Below, piece after piece: positions 1 through 8,140 of a stretch of DNA of 64,000 nt. The DNA is taken from the NCBI RefSeq assembly GCF_013249015.1, contig NZ_JABRPL010000001.1, positions 1,102,318 to 1,166,317 of the forward strand. The letters run 5' to 3'. Both the position numbers and the translations under genes were made by a program. The notes beneath the pieces were generated by a model. It did not search any database. It was not told where the DNA came from and worked only from the letters and a program-made list of their open reading frames with translations. The DNA comes from Rathayibacter agropyri. Lineage in GTDB: Bacteria; Actinomycetota; Actinomycetes; Actinomycetales; Microbacteriaceae. Within the stretch, counting starts at the first letter, position 1; each line of letters begins with the position of its first letter.

Positions 1-1949
1 ACCTGCTGGTGGGCAACCTGCACATCCGCGACGCCGACCGGCACCTCGGGAATCGTCCCCGCGACGGCGTAGCGCTGCCACAGCGTCCGCTGCTGCTGCA
101 CACGACGCAGGGAGGCGTTGAGGTCGGTGACGTGCGCTCCGGGCCGCAGATACTCGCGCGCGAGCTTCTTGAGGCGACGGCGGTTCGTCGCCGACATCTC
201 GGAGGCCTCACGGCGCGGCGCGGTGGCAACGATGAGGTCTTGGATCGAGCGATCGAACACGGCCGGCTGGAACTTGTCGAGCGTCTCGCGCACGTCCTGC
301 AGCAGGCGCAGGTAAATACCGAGCTCGGCGACGGATTCGAACGGGCGCATCCGGGTCTGACCGATGACGTCCTGAGCCCGATCGAGCAGGCGCGGCAGGT
401 CACGCAGGTGCAGGCGCTTGGCCAGCTCGTGCGCGACCTCGGCGTCGGCCGTGGAGTCGAACTGCGCGCCATACCAGGGCGAATCCCCCGGTCCGTAGCG
501 GAACTCGCCGAGGCGCGCCGACTCGATCAGCATGCGCGTCGCCTCCGGGCGGCTCTGCGCGAGCGCGCTCACGGTGCGGCGGTCGAGCCGGGCGGCGGTC
601 GACGGAGGCGTGCGCAACTGCGACAAGCGCGCCAGCTCCTCGAGGGCCTGCAGGGCGGAGACGCCAAAGCTCTCGTCGCGGCGCGAGAGCGCGCCACGGT
701 AGTCGAGCAGTACCTTGCGCAGGCGTAGCAGGGCGTCGTCGATCTCGCTGACGGAGGGGCGCGAAGCCTTCTCGTTACGGGCGATCGACTGGATGAGGTC
801 GCGGCGGAGGGTCCGTGGGCCCACCGCAACCCCACCGAGACCGGCAGACAGCAGGCGCTGGTGGATGCTGTCGAGGCTCGAGCGACGGGCGCTCACCACG
901 AGCACGCGCTTGTGCTGGGCAGCGAGTGCCCCGATCGCGTTGACGACGGTCTGGGTGCCGCCGGTGCCCGGCAGGGTCTTGACGACGAGCGAGTTGCCTG
1001 CCGCGATGTTCGCGATGACCTGCTCCTGCTCAGCGTCGGCGTCGAGCAGAAGAGTGTCGGTCGCGGGCGGACGTTCGTCCTGCGGGATGATCGACGCGAC
1101 CTTCTGCGACTGCTGGAGCGCACGCTTAGCAGCCGGGTTGCCGGCCACAGCGTCGAGCACGGGGTGCTCGAGCATCCGAGCGTCACGGAGCATGTCGCCC
1201 GCGACATCGGCGAAGCTCGACACGACGAGGCGCGGGTGCACGGCGAACCACGGCAGGTGCGAGGTCATCCCGCGGAGCTGGTCGATGACCGGCTGCGGCT
1301 TAAAGACGCCATTCTGCACCGCGAGTTCGACGAACTGATCCGGATCAATGGTGATGCCGAACTGCTGCTTGAGGGCTCGAGCGAGCTGCGGGTTGAAGTA
1401 GGGCTGCCCCTTGAGCTTGAGTTCGAAATCGCGCCCATAACGGCGGATCGCGAGGGGACGCAGCAGGACGGGAGCGGTGAACTCGGTGTCTCCGGCACGC
1501 CACTGAGCGAGACCGATCGCGAGGTGGACGCCCTCAATGCCGCGGACGGAGCGCAACTCGATCCCCTTGTCGGTGATCGCACCGGCGGCGCTCTTGGCCG
1601 TGCGCAGAGCGAGTTCGTCGCGGATCAGGGAGGAGAGCAGGGTGGTCTTGCCCGAAATGAACGGCGGCAGTCCGCCGGGATGCGTCGTCGAGAGTTCGAT
1701 GCGGGTCAGCGGCGAGTCGACGAAGTGCAGCAACGGCGAGGGACCGCCCACGTGTGCGAGCTCATCGCGCCAGGATTGCCACACGGGGTCGGCCACGTTG
1801 CCACCCTGGTACCCGACCTCACCGCTGGTCACCTGCACCGGAGACGTGTGGGTCGGAGGGAGTCGATGGGCGGTCGCCTCCCCGGCGTCACCGGACTCGG
1901 GGGAGGTCGCCACCGGTCCGGCTCCAGGGAAATCATCGACTCGTTGCAC
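1..1949 (-). CDS. Superfamily I helicase-like ATPase (DNA2/NAM7, AAA_11/12 type), C-terminus outside window
   Basis: The frame opens with GTG at 1949, just after an in-frame TAG (1961-1959), and runs off the left edge after about 649 codons. Residues 321-334 read LVVKTLPGTGGTQT, the P-loop position of superfamily I DNA2/NAM7-type helicases. A strand KRVLVVSARR follows at the place of motif Ia. The lysine of the usual GxxxxGK[ST] loop is glycine here. Walker B and the later helicase motifs would lie beyond the edge and cannot be checked. The N-terminal 300 residues are soluble, with no membrane segment or signal peptide. Nucleic-acid unwinding is inferred from the fold only; the missing lysine weakens that inference. 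Confidence 0.7.
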   Translation of the reverse strand, partial: MQRVDDFPGAGPVATSPESGDAGEATAHRLPPTHTSPVQVTSGEVGYQGGNVADPVWQSWRDELAHVGGPSPLLHFVDSPLTRIELSTTHPGGLPPFISGKTTLLSSLIRDELALRTAKSAAGAITDKGIELRSVRGIEGVHLAIGLAQWRAGDTEFTAPVLLRPLAIRRYGRDFELKLKGQPYFNPQLARALKQQFGITIDPDQFVELAVQNGVFKPQPVIDQLRGMTSHLPWFAVHPRLVVSSFADVAGDMLRDARMLEHPVLDAVAGNPAAKRALQQSQKVASIIPQDERPPATDTLLLDADAEQEQVIANIAAGNSLVVKTLPGTGGTQTVVNAIGALAAQHKRVLVVSARRSSLDSIHQRLLSAGLGGVAVGPRTLRRDLIQSIARNEKASRPSVSEIDDALLRLRKVLLDYRGALSRRDESFGVSALQALEELARLSQLRTPPSTAARLDRRTVSALAQSRPEATRMLIESARLGEFRYGPGDSPWYGAQFDSTADAEVAHELAKRLHLRDLPRLLDRAQDVIGQTRMRPFESVAELGIYLRLLQDVRETLDKFQPAVFDRSIQDLIVATAPRREASEMSATNRRRLKKLAREYLRPGAHVTDLNASLRRVQQQRTLWQRYAVAGTIPEVPVGVADVQVAHQQ

Positions 1950-2013
1950 ACGGACACCCTAAACCGGGCACCTCCGAAAGACAGTAGCGACGCGGGTGGG
2001 CGTCGCGCCACCC

Positions 2014-2385
2014 TCATTCGGGCCAGACTGCGAGAGGCGGCACGGTCTCGAGGCGGCGTTCGTCGCCGACGACGTGGATCCGACTGCTCAGCCGGTCGTG
2101 CCCGGCGGCGGCAGCGACGGCGATCATGACGAGTTCGGCGTGATCGCGGGTGAGGTGGCCGAAGGCGAACCGCAGATCGACGGGACGACCGGTCGCGAGC
2201 GAGAGCGCGACGCGCGCGACCGCCTCCTCCGAGAGATCGAGGACGCCGGCGTGCTCGGCGAGGGCGAGGAAGTCGACCTCCGCAGCGCCACTCGTCACCC
2301 ACGGGTGCTCGGAGCGGAGGCACCCTGAGCGCGCGAGGAGTTGCTCGGCCGCATGCACGGCGGGTCCTGCCAGAGCGAGACTCAC
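2014..2385 (-). CDS. Conserved-looking hypothetical protein, 123 aa
   Basis: Not recognised. A soluble alpha/beta-type protein without signal peptide, membrane segment or cysteine pair. It starts at ATG 2385, whose last base overlaps the stop of the membrane-protein gene upstream (ATGA overlap), so the two are probably co-transcribed and translationally coupled. The sequence is rich in Ala, Leu and Val with evenly spread charges (for example DLSEEAVARVALSLATG), as in a folded protein rather than a shadow frame. It ends 65 bp before the helicase-like gene. No function is proposed. Confidence 0.6.
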   Translation of the reverse strand: MSLALAGPAVHAAEQLLARSGCLRSEHPWVTSGAAEVDFLALAEHAGVLDLSEEAVARVALSLATGRPVDLRFAFGHLTRDHAELVMIAVAAAAGHDRLSSRIHVVGDERRLETVPPLAVWPE

Positions 2386-2735
2386 GAGTGCGCCCGCTCG
2401 CCGCGCCGACCACGGACGCGGACGGCAACGGAAACCACCGCCGCCAGAAGACAGGTGACGCCCGCGACGAGCGGCGCGAGCCAGCCGAGAACGCTGACCT
2501 CATCGACGTCGGGGCCGAAGTACTGCCAGTGCGCGATAGCGAAGACGAACAGCGAGAAGAAGCACAGGGCGACGCCGGTGAGCGCCGAGACGAGGTCGGC
2601 AGGCCCGACCAGCGGGTCGCGGTCGAACGGGGCCACGGCACCGGGGGCGAGGGCGCCGGAGGGGGTCGGGGCGACGATGCTCGGCTCCTCACTGCGAGGC
2701 TTCTCGAGGATGCCGGTGGTGCTGTGCTGCGTCAT
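2382..2735 (-). CDS. Small membrane protein, two TM segments, 117 aa
   Basis: Not assigned to a family. Residues 1-45 form a Pro/Ala-rich cytoplasmic-type tail. Two hydrophobic segments follow, at about 47-69 (LVSALTGVALCFFSLFVFAI) and 82-108 (VLGWLAPLVAGVTCLLAAVV), and the protein ends in a basic tail rich in Arg. ATG at 2735 is the only good start in the frame. It overlaps the next gene by four bases, which suggests a two-gene operon. Probably a small inner-membrane protein; partner and role unknown. Confidence 0.65.
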   Translation of the reverse strand: MTQHSTTGILEKPRSEEPSIVAPTPSGALAPGAVAPFDRDPLVGPADLVSALTGVALCFFSLFVFAIAHWQYFGPDVDEVSVLGWLAPLVAGVTCLLAAVVSVAVRVRGRRGERAHS

Positions 2736-2789
2736 GCCTTCGATAGAAGCAGTCGCGAGCTGTCGCCGGCGTCATCCGGTGGCATGACG

Positions 2790-3239
2790 TCACGAGCCGA
2801 GGGGATGGTGGCGCGCCGAATGTCCGGCGGGCCGGCGGCCGAGCGAGGACTGGAAGCGGAGGAGGTATCCGTCGGGATCGGCGACGACGAGCTGGCGCAC
2901 CCCCACCTCCTCCGCGCCGACGCGGTACCAGCGGCTCTCGAGCGGTGAGAAGAGCGCGACTCCCGCCTCCGCCAGCGCCACCGCACGGTCATCGGCGTCC
3001 TCGACGTGCACCTGGAGGTTCATCCCGCGCCCGAACGGCTGTTCCAGCGCACCGGCGAGCCAGTTGCGGCCCAGCCCGGCTTCCTCGAGCATCACGTGCG
3101 CGGTGCCGAGGACGAGGTAGGCGAAGCCCTCCTCTGGCCGGGAGTAGTGGAGCCGAAAGCCGCAGGGGCCGCACCAGAAGGCGAGGCTGCGCTCCAGGTT
3201 CTCGACGAGGAGCTCGGGAACGAGATCAGGATCGGTCAT
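2790..3239 (-). CDS. VOC-superfamily protein (glyoxalase/bleomycin-resistance type)
   Basis: The 149 residues cover two beta-alpha-beta-beta-beta modules of the vicinal oxygen chelate fold. The first begins DPDLVPELLVENLERSLAFW and the second carries the hallmark ending VVADPDGYLLRFQ. The pattern GFRLHYSRPEEGFAYLVLG and MNLQVHVEDAD matches bleomycin-resistance/glyoxalase-like proteins. Such proteins either isomerise or cleave small molecules at a metal or sequester drugs; the substrate cannot be read from sequence. The gene is monocistronic with ATG at 3239. It is one of three VOC genes in the window. Confidence 0.8.
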   Translation of the reverse strand: MTDPDLVPELLVENLERSLAFWCGPCGFRLHYSRPEEGFAYLVLGTAHVMLEEAGLGRNWLAGALEQPFGRGMNLQVHVEDADDRAVALAEAGVALFSPLESRWYRVGAEEVGVRQLVVADPDGYLLRFQSSLGRRPAGHSARHHPLGS

Positions 3240-3371
3240 GGCGACGATGCTGACACGCGTCGGACGTCAGCGCCGGACTCCCCGTGAGGCCAGCGGTCAA
3301 GTTCGCCGGATGGACGACAATGACCTGGGCCGGGCGGCGCGCGGCCCAGTACCGCCCAGACCGTCTCGCTG

Positions 3372-3668
3372 GTGGCCGCGGTCGTCCTGTTGGGAATCTG
3401 GCTCGCCGAAGTGGCAAACCTTCCCGGCGGCGCGGGACGAGGGAACCTGCTCGTGCTCGGCGGCCCGGTCATCGTCGTAACCCTGATCTCTCTCACGGCG
3501 AACGCGCGCCTGATCTTTTCGACCCGGGCGGGGCGGGCAGAGGTGAGCACGGTGCTCGCCCGCGCGCCGGGCTACCGCCGAATCATGGCGATGTGGATCC
3601 TGGCGCCCCTGTCGTGGCTCGCCTACGCAACGCCCGGTCAGGTCTGGACGCGGGACGTCTGGTTCTGA
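3372..3668 (+). CDS. Small membrane protein, 98 aa
   Basis: Not recognised at family level. It has hydrophobic stretches at residues 1-15 (VVLLGIWLAEV), 26-43 (LLVLGGPVIVVTLISL) and 71-85 (MAMWILAPLSWLAY), joined by an Arg-rich loop. An in-frame TGA at 3321-3323 limits the start to GTG 3372 or the CTG just before it. The frame therefore begins almost inside the first membrane helix, which is odd. A small frameshift may have removed a short N-terminus lying in another frame just upstream. Product and role unknown. Confidence 0.5.
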   Translation: MAAVVLLGIWLAEVANLPGGAGRGNLLVLGGPVIVVTLISLTANARLIFSTRAGRAEVSTVLARAPGYRRIMAMWILAPLSWLAYATPGQVWTRDVWF

Positions 3669-3678
3669 GGACTCCGGG

Positions 3679-4242
3679 TTACGCCTCCGCGCCTTCGGGG
3701 CGCTTCGTGCGGCCGGGGAGCAGCAGCAGACCGGAGACGCCGACCACGATCAGGAGGATCGCGACGACGGTGACGAAGGAGGCGAGGGCGAGCACCGGCA
3801 TGATGATCGTCAATACTCCGGCAATCACCGAGGCGATCCCGCCCGCGATCGGCAGCCAGGCGGGGCCCGCGATGGTGCGGCCGCTGGCGATGCTCGAGAC
3901 GCCGTCAAGGATCCAGCCGAGGCCGATCACGAGGCCAAGGACGGTCAATGACCCGAACGGGTTCGAGAGGCAGAGGATTCCGGCGACCAGGATGAGCGCG
4001 CCGAGCAGACCCGCCAGCCAGCGCACCCGCGCGTTCAGTCGTGAGGCAGTGAAGGCGAGCAGCAGCCGGAACACGCCGGCGGCGATGAGATGGATGCCGA
4101 AGACGATCGCGACCGTGAGCAGGGTCGGTCCTGGGATCAGCACGGCGATCACGCCGAGGCCGATCGCAATCAGCGAGACGGCAATGATCCAGCCCCGCTC
4201 AACGGCAGTGCGGGACATCGTGGGCGCGGCGGTCTCGGACAT
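3679..4242 (-). CDS. HdeD-family (DUF308) membrane protein
   Basis: 187 aa from ATG 4242; the same frame extends upstream but that stretch is Arg-rich and not coding-like. After a short cytoplasmic N-terminus (MSETAAPTMSRTAVERG) there are six hydrophobic segments in three hairpins, as in HdeD/DUF308 proteins. Typical motifs are GLGVIAVLIPGPTL, HLIAAGVFRLLLAF and GLGWILDGVSSI. E. coli HdeD is linked to acid resistance, but in actinobacteria the family role is unknown. It lies downstream of a DedA-family gene on the same strand with a 92 bp gap, so the two may be co-transcribed. Confidence 0.85.
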   Translation of the reverse strand: MSETAAPTMSRTAVERGWIIAVSLIAIGLGVIAVLIPGPTLLTVAIVFGIHLIAAGVFRLLLAFTASRLNARVRWLAGLLGALILVAGILCLSNPFGSLTVLGLVIGLGWILDGVSSIASGRTIAGPAWLPIAGGIASVIAGVLTIIMPVLALASFVTVVAILLIVVGVSGLLLLPGRTKRPEGAEA

Positions 4243-4334
4243 GGCGTTCCTTCGCGTCGAGAAGTAGGGACGCTCCGACGGTAGGGCACCGGAGCTTTCC
4301 GGCGCGGGACCTTGCGCGCGGGGCGCGAAGCGGG

Positions 4335-5036
4335 TCAGCCCTGCGAGCCGGCGCGCGCGGCGGCGCGATGCCTCCGGATGCTGCGCACGACGAGCGCCAG
4401 CAGCAGCACGCCGATCGCGCTGTAGATGACGGCGTCGAGGACGCCTGCGTACTGGTCGACGAGTTCGTACTGCGTGCCGAGCGCCGCGCCGAGCCCGATC
4501 AGCAGGCCGTTCCACGCCCCGGAGCCGAGAATCGTCAACCCCGAAAACAGGAGCAGGTTCATCCGCTCGGCGCCCGCCGGGAGCGAGATCAGGCTGCGCA
4601 CCCCGGGAATCAGCCGGCCAAAGAGCACCGCCCACGTGCCGTGACGGCGGAACCAGCCGACTGCCTTCTCAAAGTCCTCGCGGTCAACCAACGGCAGCCT
4701 CGAGAGCAGCCGGATCGAGCGCTCGGTGCCGATACGGTGACCGAGCCCATAGAGAATGAGCCCGCCGAGGTATGCGCCGAGCGTCGCGGTGACGACGACC
4801 AGCACCAGATTCATCCGCCCCTGCTGCGCGAGAAAACCGGCCAGCGGGAGAACCAGCTCGCTCGGGATGGGCGGAAAGACCGTCTCGATCAGCGTCAACA
4901 GGCCGACGCCCGCCTCGCCGAGCGCGGCGATGATCCGGGCGGCGACGCCGACGAGTCCAGAGAGTTTGTCGATGCTGTCCGAGGAGGAGGCGGTCGCCAC
5001 GGAGGCGCGGGCGAGGGCGAGAGTCGCGATCGTCAT
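4335..5036 (-). CDS. DedA-family (SNARE-associated/VTT domain) membrane protein
   Basis: 233 aa. The DedA signature is clear: an amphipathic re-entrant part ETVFPPIPSELVLPLAG near residue 62, then the conserved block containing FGRLIPGVRSLISLPAGAE with its two essential-type arginines and Pro-Ala-Gly. C-terminal helices and a basic tail follow. DedA proteins keep the proton motive force and flip lipid carriers such as undecaprenyl phosphate; which lipid this one moves is unknown. ATG at 5036. It precedes the HdeD-like gene on the same strand and follows the anti-sigma gene after 51 bp. Confidence 0.9.
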   Translation of the reverse strand: MTIATLALARASVATASSSDSIDKLSGLVGVAARIIAALGEAGVGLLTLIETVFPPIPSELVLPLAGFLAQQGRMNLVLVVVTATLGAYLGGLILYGLGHRIGTERSIRLLSRLPLVDREDFEKAVGWFRRHGTWAVLFGRLIPGVRSLISLPAGAERMNLLLFSGLTILGSGAWNGLLIGLGAALGTQYELVDQYAGVLDAVIYSAIGVLLLALVVRSIRRHRAAARAGSQG

Positions 5037-5087
5037 GACTGAGAAACTACTCAGTCCATCGGGCGCTCACCTGGGAACCGCCCGCGC

Positions 5088-5816
5088 TCACGGATGCCCG
5101 GTGAGGACGACCATGTCCGAATCCTGCAGCCGAACCTCGACTGAGGCGATCTCGGACAGCGGCACACCGGTGGCGAGGCTCGGCTCCATCGTGGTGCCCG
5201 GTGCGCTGGTCCACGAGCCGACCGCTTCGGTGCTGCCCGACGTGTCGGTGACGTAGAGGACGTAACTCGTGGAGCCCGCGTACTGCTGAGCGGTCTCGCC
5301 CCAGCTGCAGTCCATGTCGATCCGGGTGCCCCACTGCTGGGGCACGAACTTCACCGAGGCCTCGACCGGAACGCCGGGCGCCGCAGCCAGAGACACTGTC
5401 GAGCCGACTGTCTCGACAGGAGTGAGCGACGGAGCGACCGCCAGCGGGAGGGCGACGGCGCTCGCCGCCGAGACTCCCGCAGCGGCGAGGACGAGGGCAG
5501 CGATCCGGATTCGCGTGCGTCGGCGCAGCGACTCGGCGGCGGCGGCGAGACGGGCGAGGAGCGCGGGCGGCGCAGACTCCTCGGGGCTCGCCTCCGGCTG
5601 TTCAAGGAGACGCAGGGCTTCGCCGTGGGGAAGATGCGCGAGGAGCCCAGGCAGGGGAACGAACTCGGCCAGGCCCTCGCGGCAGGCGGGGCAGCCCCGC
5701 AGGTGCAGCTCGAAGGCACGGCGGTCGGCCGCGGAGAGGGAGCCGAGCAGGTAGGCCGCGTCCCAGTCGCGGAAGGAGTCGTCGTGCGCCTCGTCAGAGA
5801 GCGAATCGTTCGTCAC
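5088..5816 (-). CDS. Zinc-binding anti-sigma factor (RskA type)
   Basis: 242 aa. Residues 34-46 contain the ZAS zinc motif H38-x3-C42-x2-C45 (FELHLRGCPACRE), which clamps an ECF sigma factor. One membrane span follows at about 103-126 (IRIAALVLAAAGVSAASAVA), then an extracytoplasmic domain of about 115 residues of the RskA/DUF2020-like kind. The start is GTG 5816, overlapping the sigma-factor stop (GTGA), so the pair is translationally coupled. Family knowledge: proteolysis or a redox/envelope signal releases the sigma factor. The signal here is unknown. Confidence 0.88.
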   Translation of the reverse strand: MTNDSLSDEAHDDSFRDWDAAYLLGSLSAADRRAFELHLRGCPACREGLAEFVPLPGLLAHLPHGEALRLLEQPEASPEESAPPALLARLAAAAESLRRRTRIRIAALVLAAAGVSAASAVALPLAVAPSLTPVETVGSTVSLAAAPGVPVEASVKFVPQQWGTRIDMDCSWGETAQQYAGSTSYVLYVTDTSGSTEAVGSWTSAPGTTMEPSLATGVPLSEIASVEVRLQDSDMVVLTGHP

Positions 5817-6322
5817 AGCTCGGTCACCCCCCGCTCCTGCAGCGCAAGCTTGAGCGCCCGCATTCCGTAGTGCATCCGCGACTTGACGGTGCCCGGGGCG
5901 ATCCCGAGCAGCTCGGCGATCTCGGTCACCGAGCGGCCACCGTAGTAGGCGTGCACGATCACGGCGCGATGATCGTGGCTGATGCCGCTCAGCGCGTCGG
6001 AGAGCAGCCAGGCGTCGAGCACCTGATCGGTGCGGTCGGCGGTGGGGCGCTCGGGGACCTCGTCCGTGCCGAGCTCGCGGGCGTACCGGGCACTGCGACG
6101 GTCGTCGATCACGATGTTGCGCGCGACCGTGTAGAGCCAGGAGCGGGCCGCGGCCTCACCCTGCGCGAGGATCTCGGGGTGCTTCCACGCGCGCAGGAGC
6201 GCCTCCTGCACGACGTCCTCGGCCATCTGCCTGTCGCCCGTCAAGCGAAGGACGAACCGCCAGAGCGCGCTCGCGTGCTCGTCGTGCAGAGCACGCAGCA
6301 TCTCGGCCTGATCCTCGGACAT
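5813..6322 (-). CDS. ECF sigma factor of the SigK/SigL kind
   Basis: 169 aa from ATG 6322, preceded by a GGAAGAGG ribosome site. A TTG 21 bases further upstream would give 176 aa but has no such site. Region 2 is seen as LWRFVLRLTGDRQMAEDVVQ with the acidic ALLRAW end. Region 4 is the helix-turn-helix VTEIAELLGIAPGTVKSRMH, close to the C-terminus. There is no extra C-terminal domain. It is co-transcribed with, and presumably held inactive by, the zinc anti-sigma factor that overlaps its stop codon. Target promoters were not identified; the pair is likely autoregulated, as is usual for this class. Confidence 0.92.
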   Translation of the reverse strand: MSEDQAEMLRALHDEHASALWRFVLRLTGDRQMAEDVVQEALLRAWKHPEILAQGEAAARSWLYTVARNIVIDDRRSARYARELGTDEVPERPTADRTDQVLDAWLLSDALSGISHDHRAVIVHAYYGGRSVTEIAELLGIAPGTVKSRMHYGMRALKLALQERGVTEL

Positions 6323-6423
6323 CCCCACCTCTTCCTGCTCCAACGTACTGGGGGGCCTGACGGTTCAGACAGGCCCACGGCCCCTCCTCGCGTCGCGGCT
6401 CGCAGTCTGGTAGTCCGGAGTTG

Positions 6424-7683
6424 ATGACCTTCCCCGATGCCGCCGATGCCGCCCGCGTGCGTGCCTTCCTCCGCGACTCCCGAGCCCGGATCGTCGACGA
6501 CATCCGCCGCCTCGTGATGATCGAGAGCCCCAGCGACTCGCTCGAGGCGCTCGGAACGCTGCATGCCTTCCTGGTGCACTGGGTCGGCGAGCGCCTCGGC
6601 CACGACGCCGAAGTGCAGCACCACCGCGCGCAGGACGCCCCGACGGCGACCAGTTGGACCGTTCCGGCGAACGACGGCCACCGCCCGCACCGGGGCACCC
6701 GCCCGTTCGTGGCGCTCCTCGGGCATTACGACACTGTCTGGCCGCTCGGCACCACCCGCTCCTGGTCTTTTGCGGTCGACGGCGACCGCCTGAGCGGACC
6801 AGGCAGTTATGACATGAAGGTCGGGCTCGTGCAGATGGTCTGGCTGATCGCCGCGCTCCGGCACACCCGCCTCCCTCATCCGGCGATCCGACTGGTCATG
6901 ACCGGGGACGAGGAAGTGGGCAGCGCGGCCTCCCGGGCGTTCCTGGAAAGCCAGAGCAGCGGGGCGGAGGCGGTCCTCGTCTTCGAGGGAGCGATCGGTG
7001 ACACGGTGAAGACAGCGCGCAAGGGGATCGGCCGCTTCGCAATCGACGTCGTGGGCATCGAGGCGCATGCCGGGGTCGAGCCTGAGAAGGGGGCGAGCGC
7101 GATCCACGAGCTGGGGTCGCTGATTCCGCGGGTGCTGAGCATTGCGCTCACGGAGGCCGGCACCTCGGTCAACATCGGAGTCGTCGCCGGAGGCTCGCGG
7201 GTGAACGTCACCACGGCGCGGGTGCGGCTGGAACTGGAGGCGCGGATCCACGACTCGGCGGAGGCTGCCCGGGTCGAGGCGGAGCTGAACGCGCTCGACG
7301 CTACCGACCCGCGCATCCGGCTGGAAGTCCGCGGCTCCTGGGAGCGGCCCGTCTTCGAGCGGACCGCGTCGGTCGCTGCGCTCTACCGGCGGGCCGAGCG
7401 GGTAGCGAAGCGGATCGGCGTGCCGCTGAGCGAGATCGCCGCGGGCGGAGCGAGCGACGGGAACCTGGTCGCGGCGCTCGGGCTAGGGGTGCTCGACGGA
7501 CTCGGCGCACCCGGCGAAGGAGCGCACGCACGGACCGAGGCGGTCAGCATCCACGGCATGCTGGAGCGCACGACCCTGGCGGCGATGCTCGTGTCAAGCT
7601 TCGGCGAGGCGTCGGAGCGGGATGACTCAGTCAGGGATGACGGAGCACGGACGGACGGAACACGGATGAGGGAGCACGGATGA
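6424..7683 (+). CDS. M20-family zinc peptidase (carboxypeptidase G2/ArgE/DapE type)
   Basis: About 419 aa from ATG 6424; a TTG one codon earlier is also in frame. Metal ligands and catalytic residues of the M20 family are visible: H101 and D103 in GHYDTVWPLG, bridging D130 in GSYDMKVG, E163-E164 in TGDEEVGS, and a late histidine in EGAHARTE. The central lid (GIEAHAGVEPEKGASAI) is the dimerisation domain with its usual HAG motif. It probably cleaves a C-terminal amino acid or an N-acyl amino acid; substrate unknown. The tail from residue ~398 (DDSVRDDGARTDGTRMREHG) is low-complexity and overlaps the next gene by ATGA. A cytoplasmic enzyme without signal peptide. Confidence 0.9.
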   Translation: MTFPDAADAARVRAFLRDSRARIVDDIRRLVMIESPSDSLEALGTLHAFLVHWVGERLGHDAEVQHHRAQDAPTATSWTVPANDGHRPHRGTRPFVALLGHYDTVWPLGTTRSWSFAVDGDRLSGPGSYDMKVGLVQMVWLIAALRHTRLPHPAIRLVMTGDEEVGSAASRAFLESQSSGAEAVLVFEGAIGDTVKTARKGIGRFAIDVVGIEAHAGVEPEKGASAIHELGSLIPRVLSIALTEAGTSVNIGVVAGGSRVNVTTARVRLELEARIHDSAEAARVEAELNALDATDPRIRLEVRGSWERPVFERTASVAALYRRAERVAKRIGVPLSEIAAGGASDGNLVAALGLGVLDGLGAPGEGAHARTEAVSIHGMLERTTLAAMLVSSFGEASERDDSVRDDGARTDGTRMREHG

Positions 7684-8090
7684 CACTGCAGGAATCACGC
7701 CCGGTGGGCGTCGTGATCGAGGCTCCGGCCGCAGAGGTCTACGCCTTCGTCTCCGACCCCGCCAACCTGCCGCGCTGGGCCGCGGGCCTCGCCTCCTCGG
7801 CGGTCGAGGAGGTGGACGGCCGCTGGTTCGCCGACTCGCCGATGGGCCGGGTCGAGGTGCGCTTCGCTCCGCAGAACCCGTTCGGGGTGGCGGATCACGA
7901 GGTGACACTGCCGGATGGGACGGCGGTGGACAATCCGCTTCGGGTGCTCGTGAACGGCGATGGGGCTGAGGTCGCATTCACCGTACGTCGGCGGCCCGGA
8001 GTGAGTCTGGAGGACTGGGACGACGACTGCGCCCGCGTCGCCGACGATCTCGAGACCCTCCGGCTGCTGTTCGAGCGCGGTGCGCTGTAG
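7680..8090 (+). CDS. SRPBCC (START/polyketide-cyclase-like) protein
   Basis: 136 aa. The helix-grip fold is indicated by the N-terminal strand GVVIEAPAAEVYAFVSDPAN followed by LPRWAAG, the usual SRPBCC opening, and by a long C-terminal helix (CARVADDLETLRLLFERG). Such proteins bind hydrophobic ligands or act as small cyclases/chaperones. No catalytic residue can be assigned. The start ATG overlaps the peptidase stop by four bases, so it is translated with it. The ligand may relate to the peptidase substrate, but that is inference only. Confidence 0.82.
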   Translation: MTLQESRPVGVVIEAPAAEVYAFVSDPANLPRWAAGLASSAVEEVDGRWFADSPMGRVEVRFAPQNPFGVADHEVTLPDGTAVDNPLRVLVNGDGAEVAFTVRRRPGVSLEDWDDDCARVADDLETLRLLFERGAL

Positions 8091-8140
8091 GTTCATTCCA
8101 GCTCCGGCGCAGGGCCGGCACCCGTGAGAACGAGGACGCG

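Noticed and set aside
9-728. Long forward frames opposite the helicase-like gene
   Set aside because: They are the mirror of the minus-strand gene; composition is Arg/Gly-rich and no family motif appears, whereas the minus strand shows a P-loop.
3679-4635. Longer form of the HdeD-like protein starting at 4635
   Set aside because: The extra 131 residues are Arg/Pro-rich and lie over the DedA gene; the natural start is ATG 4242.
5813-6343. Sigma factor start at 6343
   Set aside because: That codon is TTG without a ribosome site; ATG 6322 has GGAAGAGG at a usable distance.
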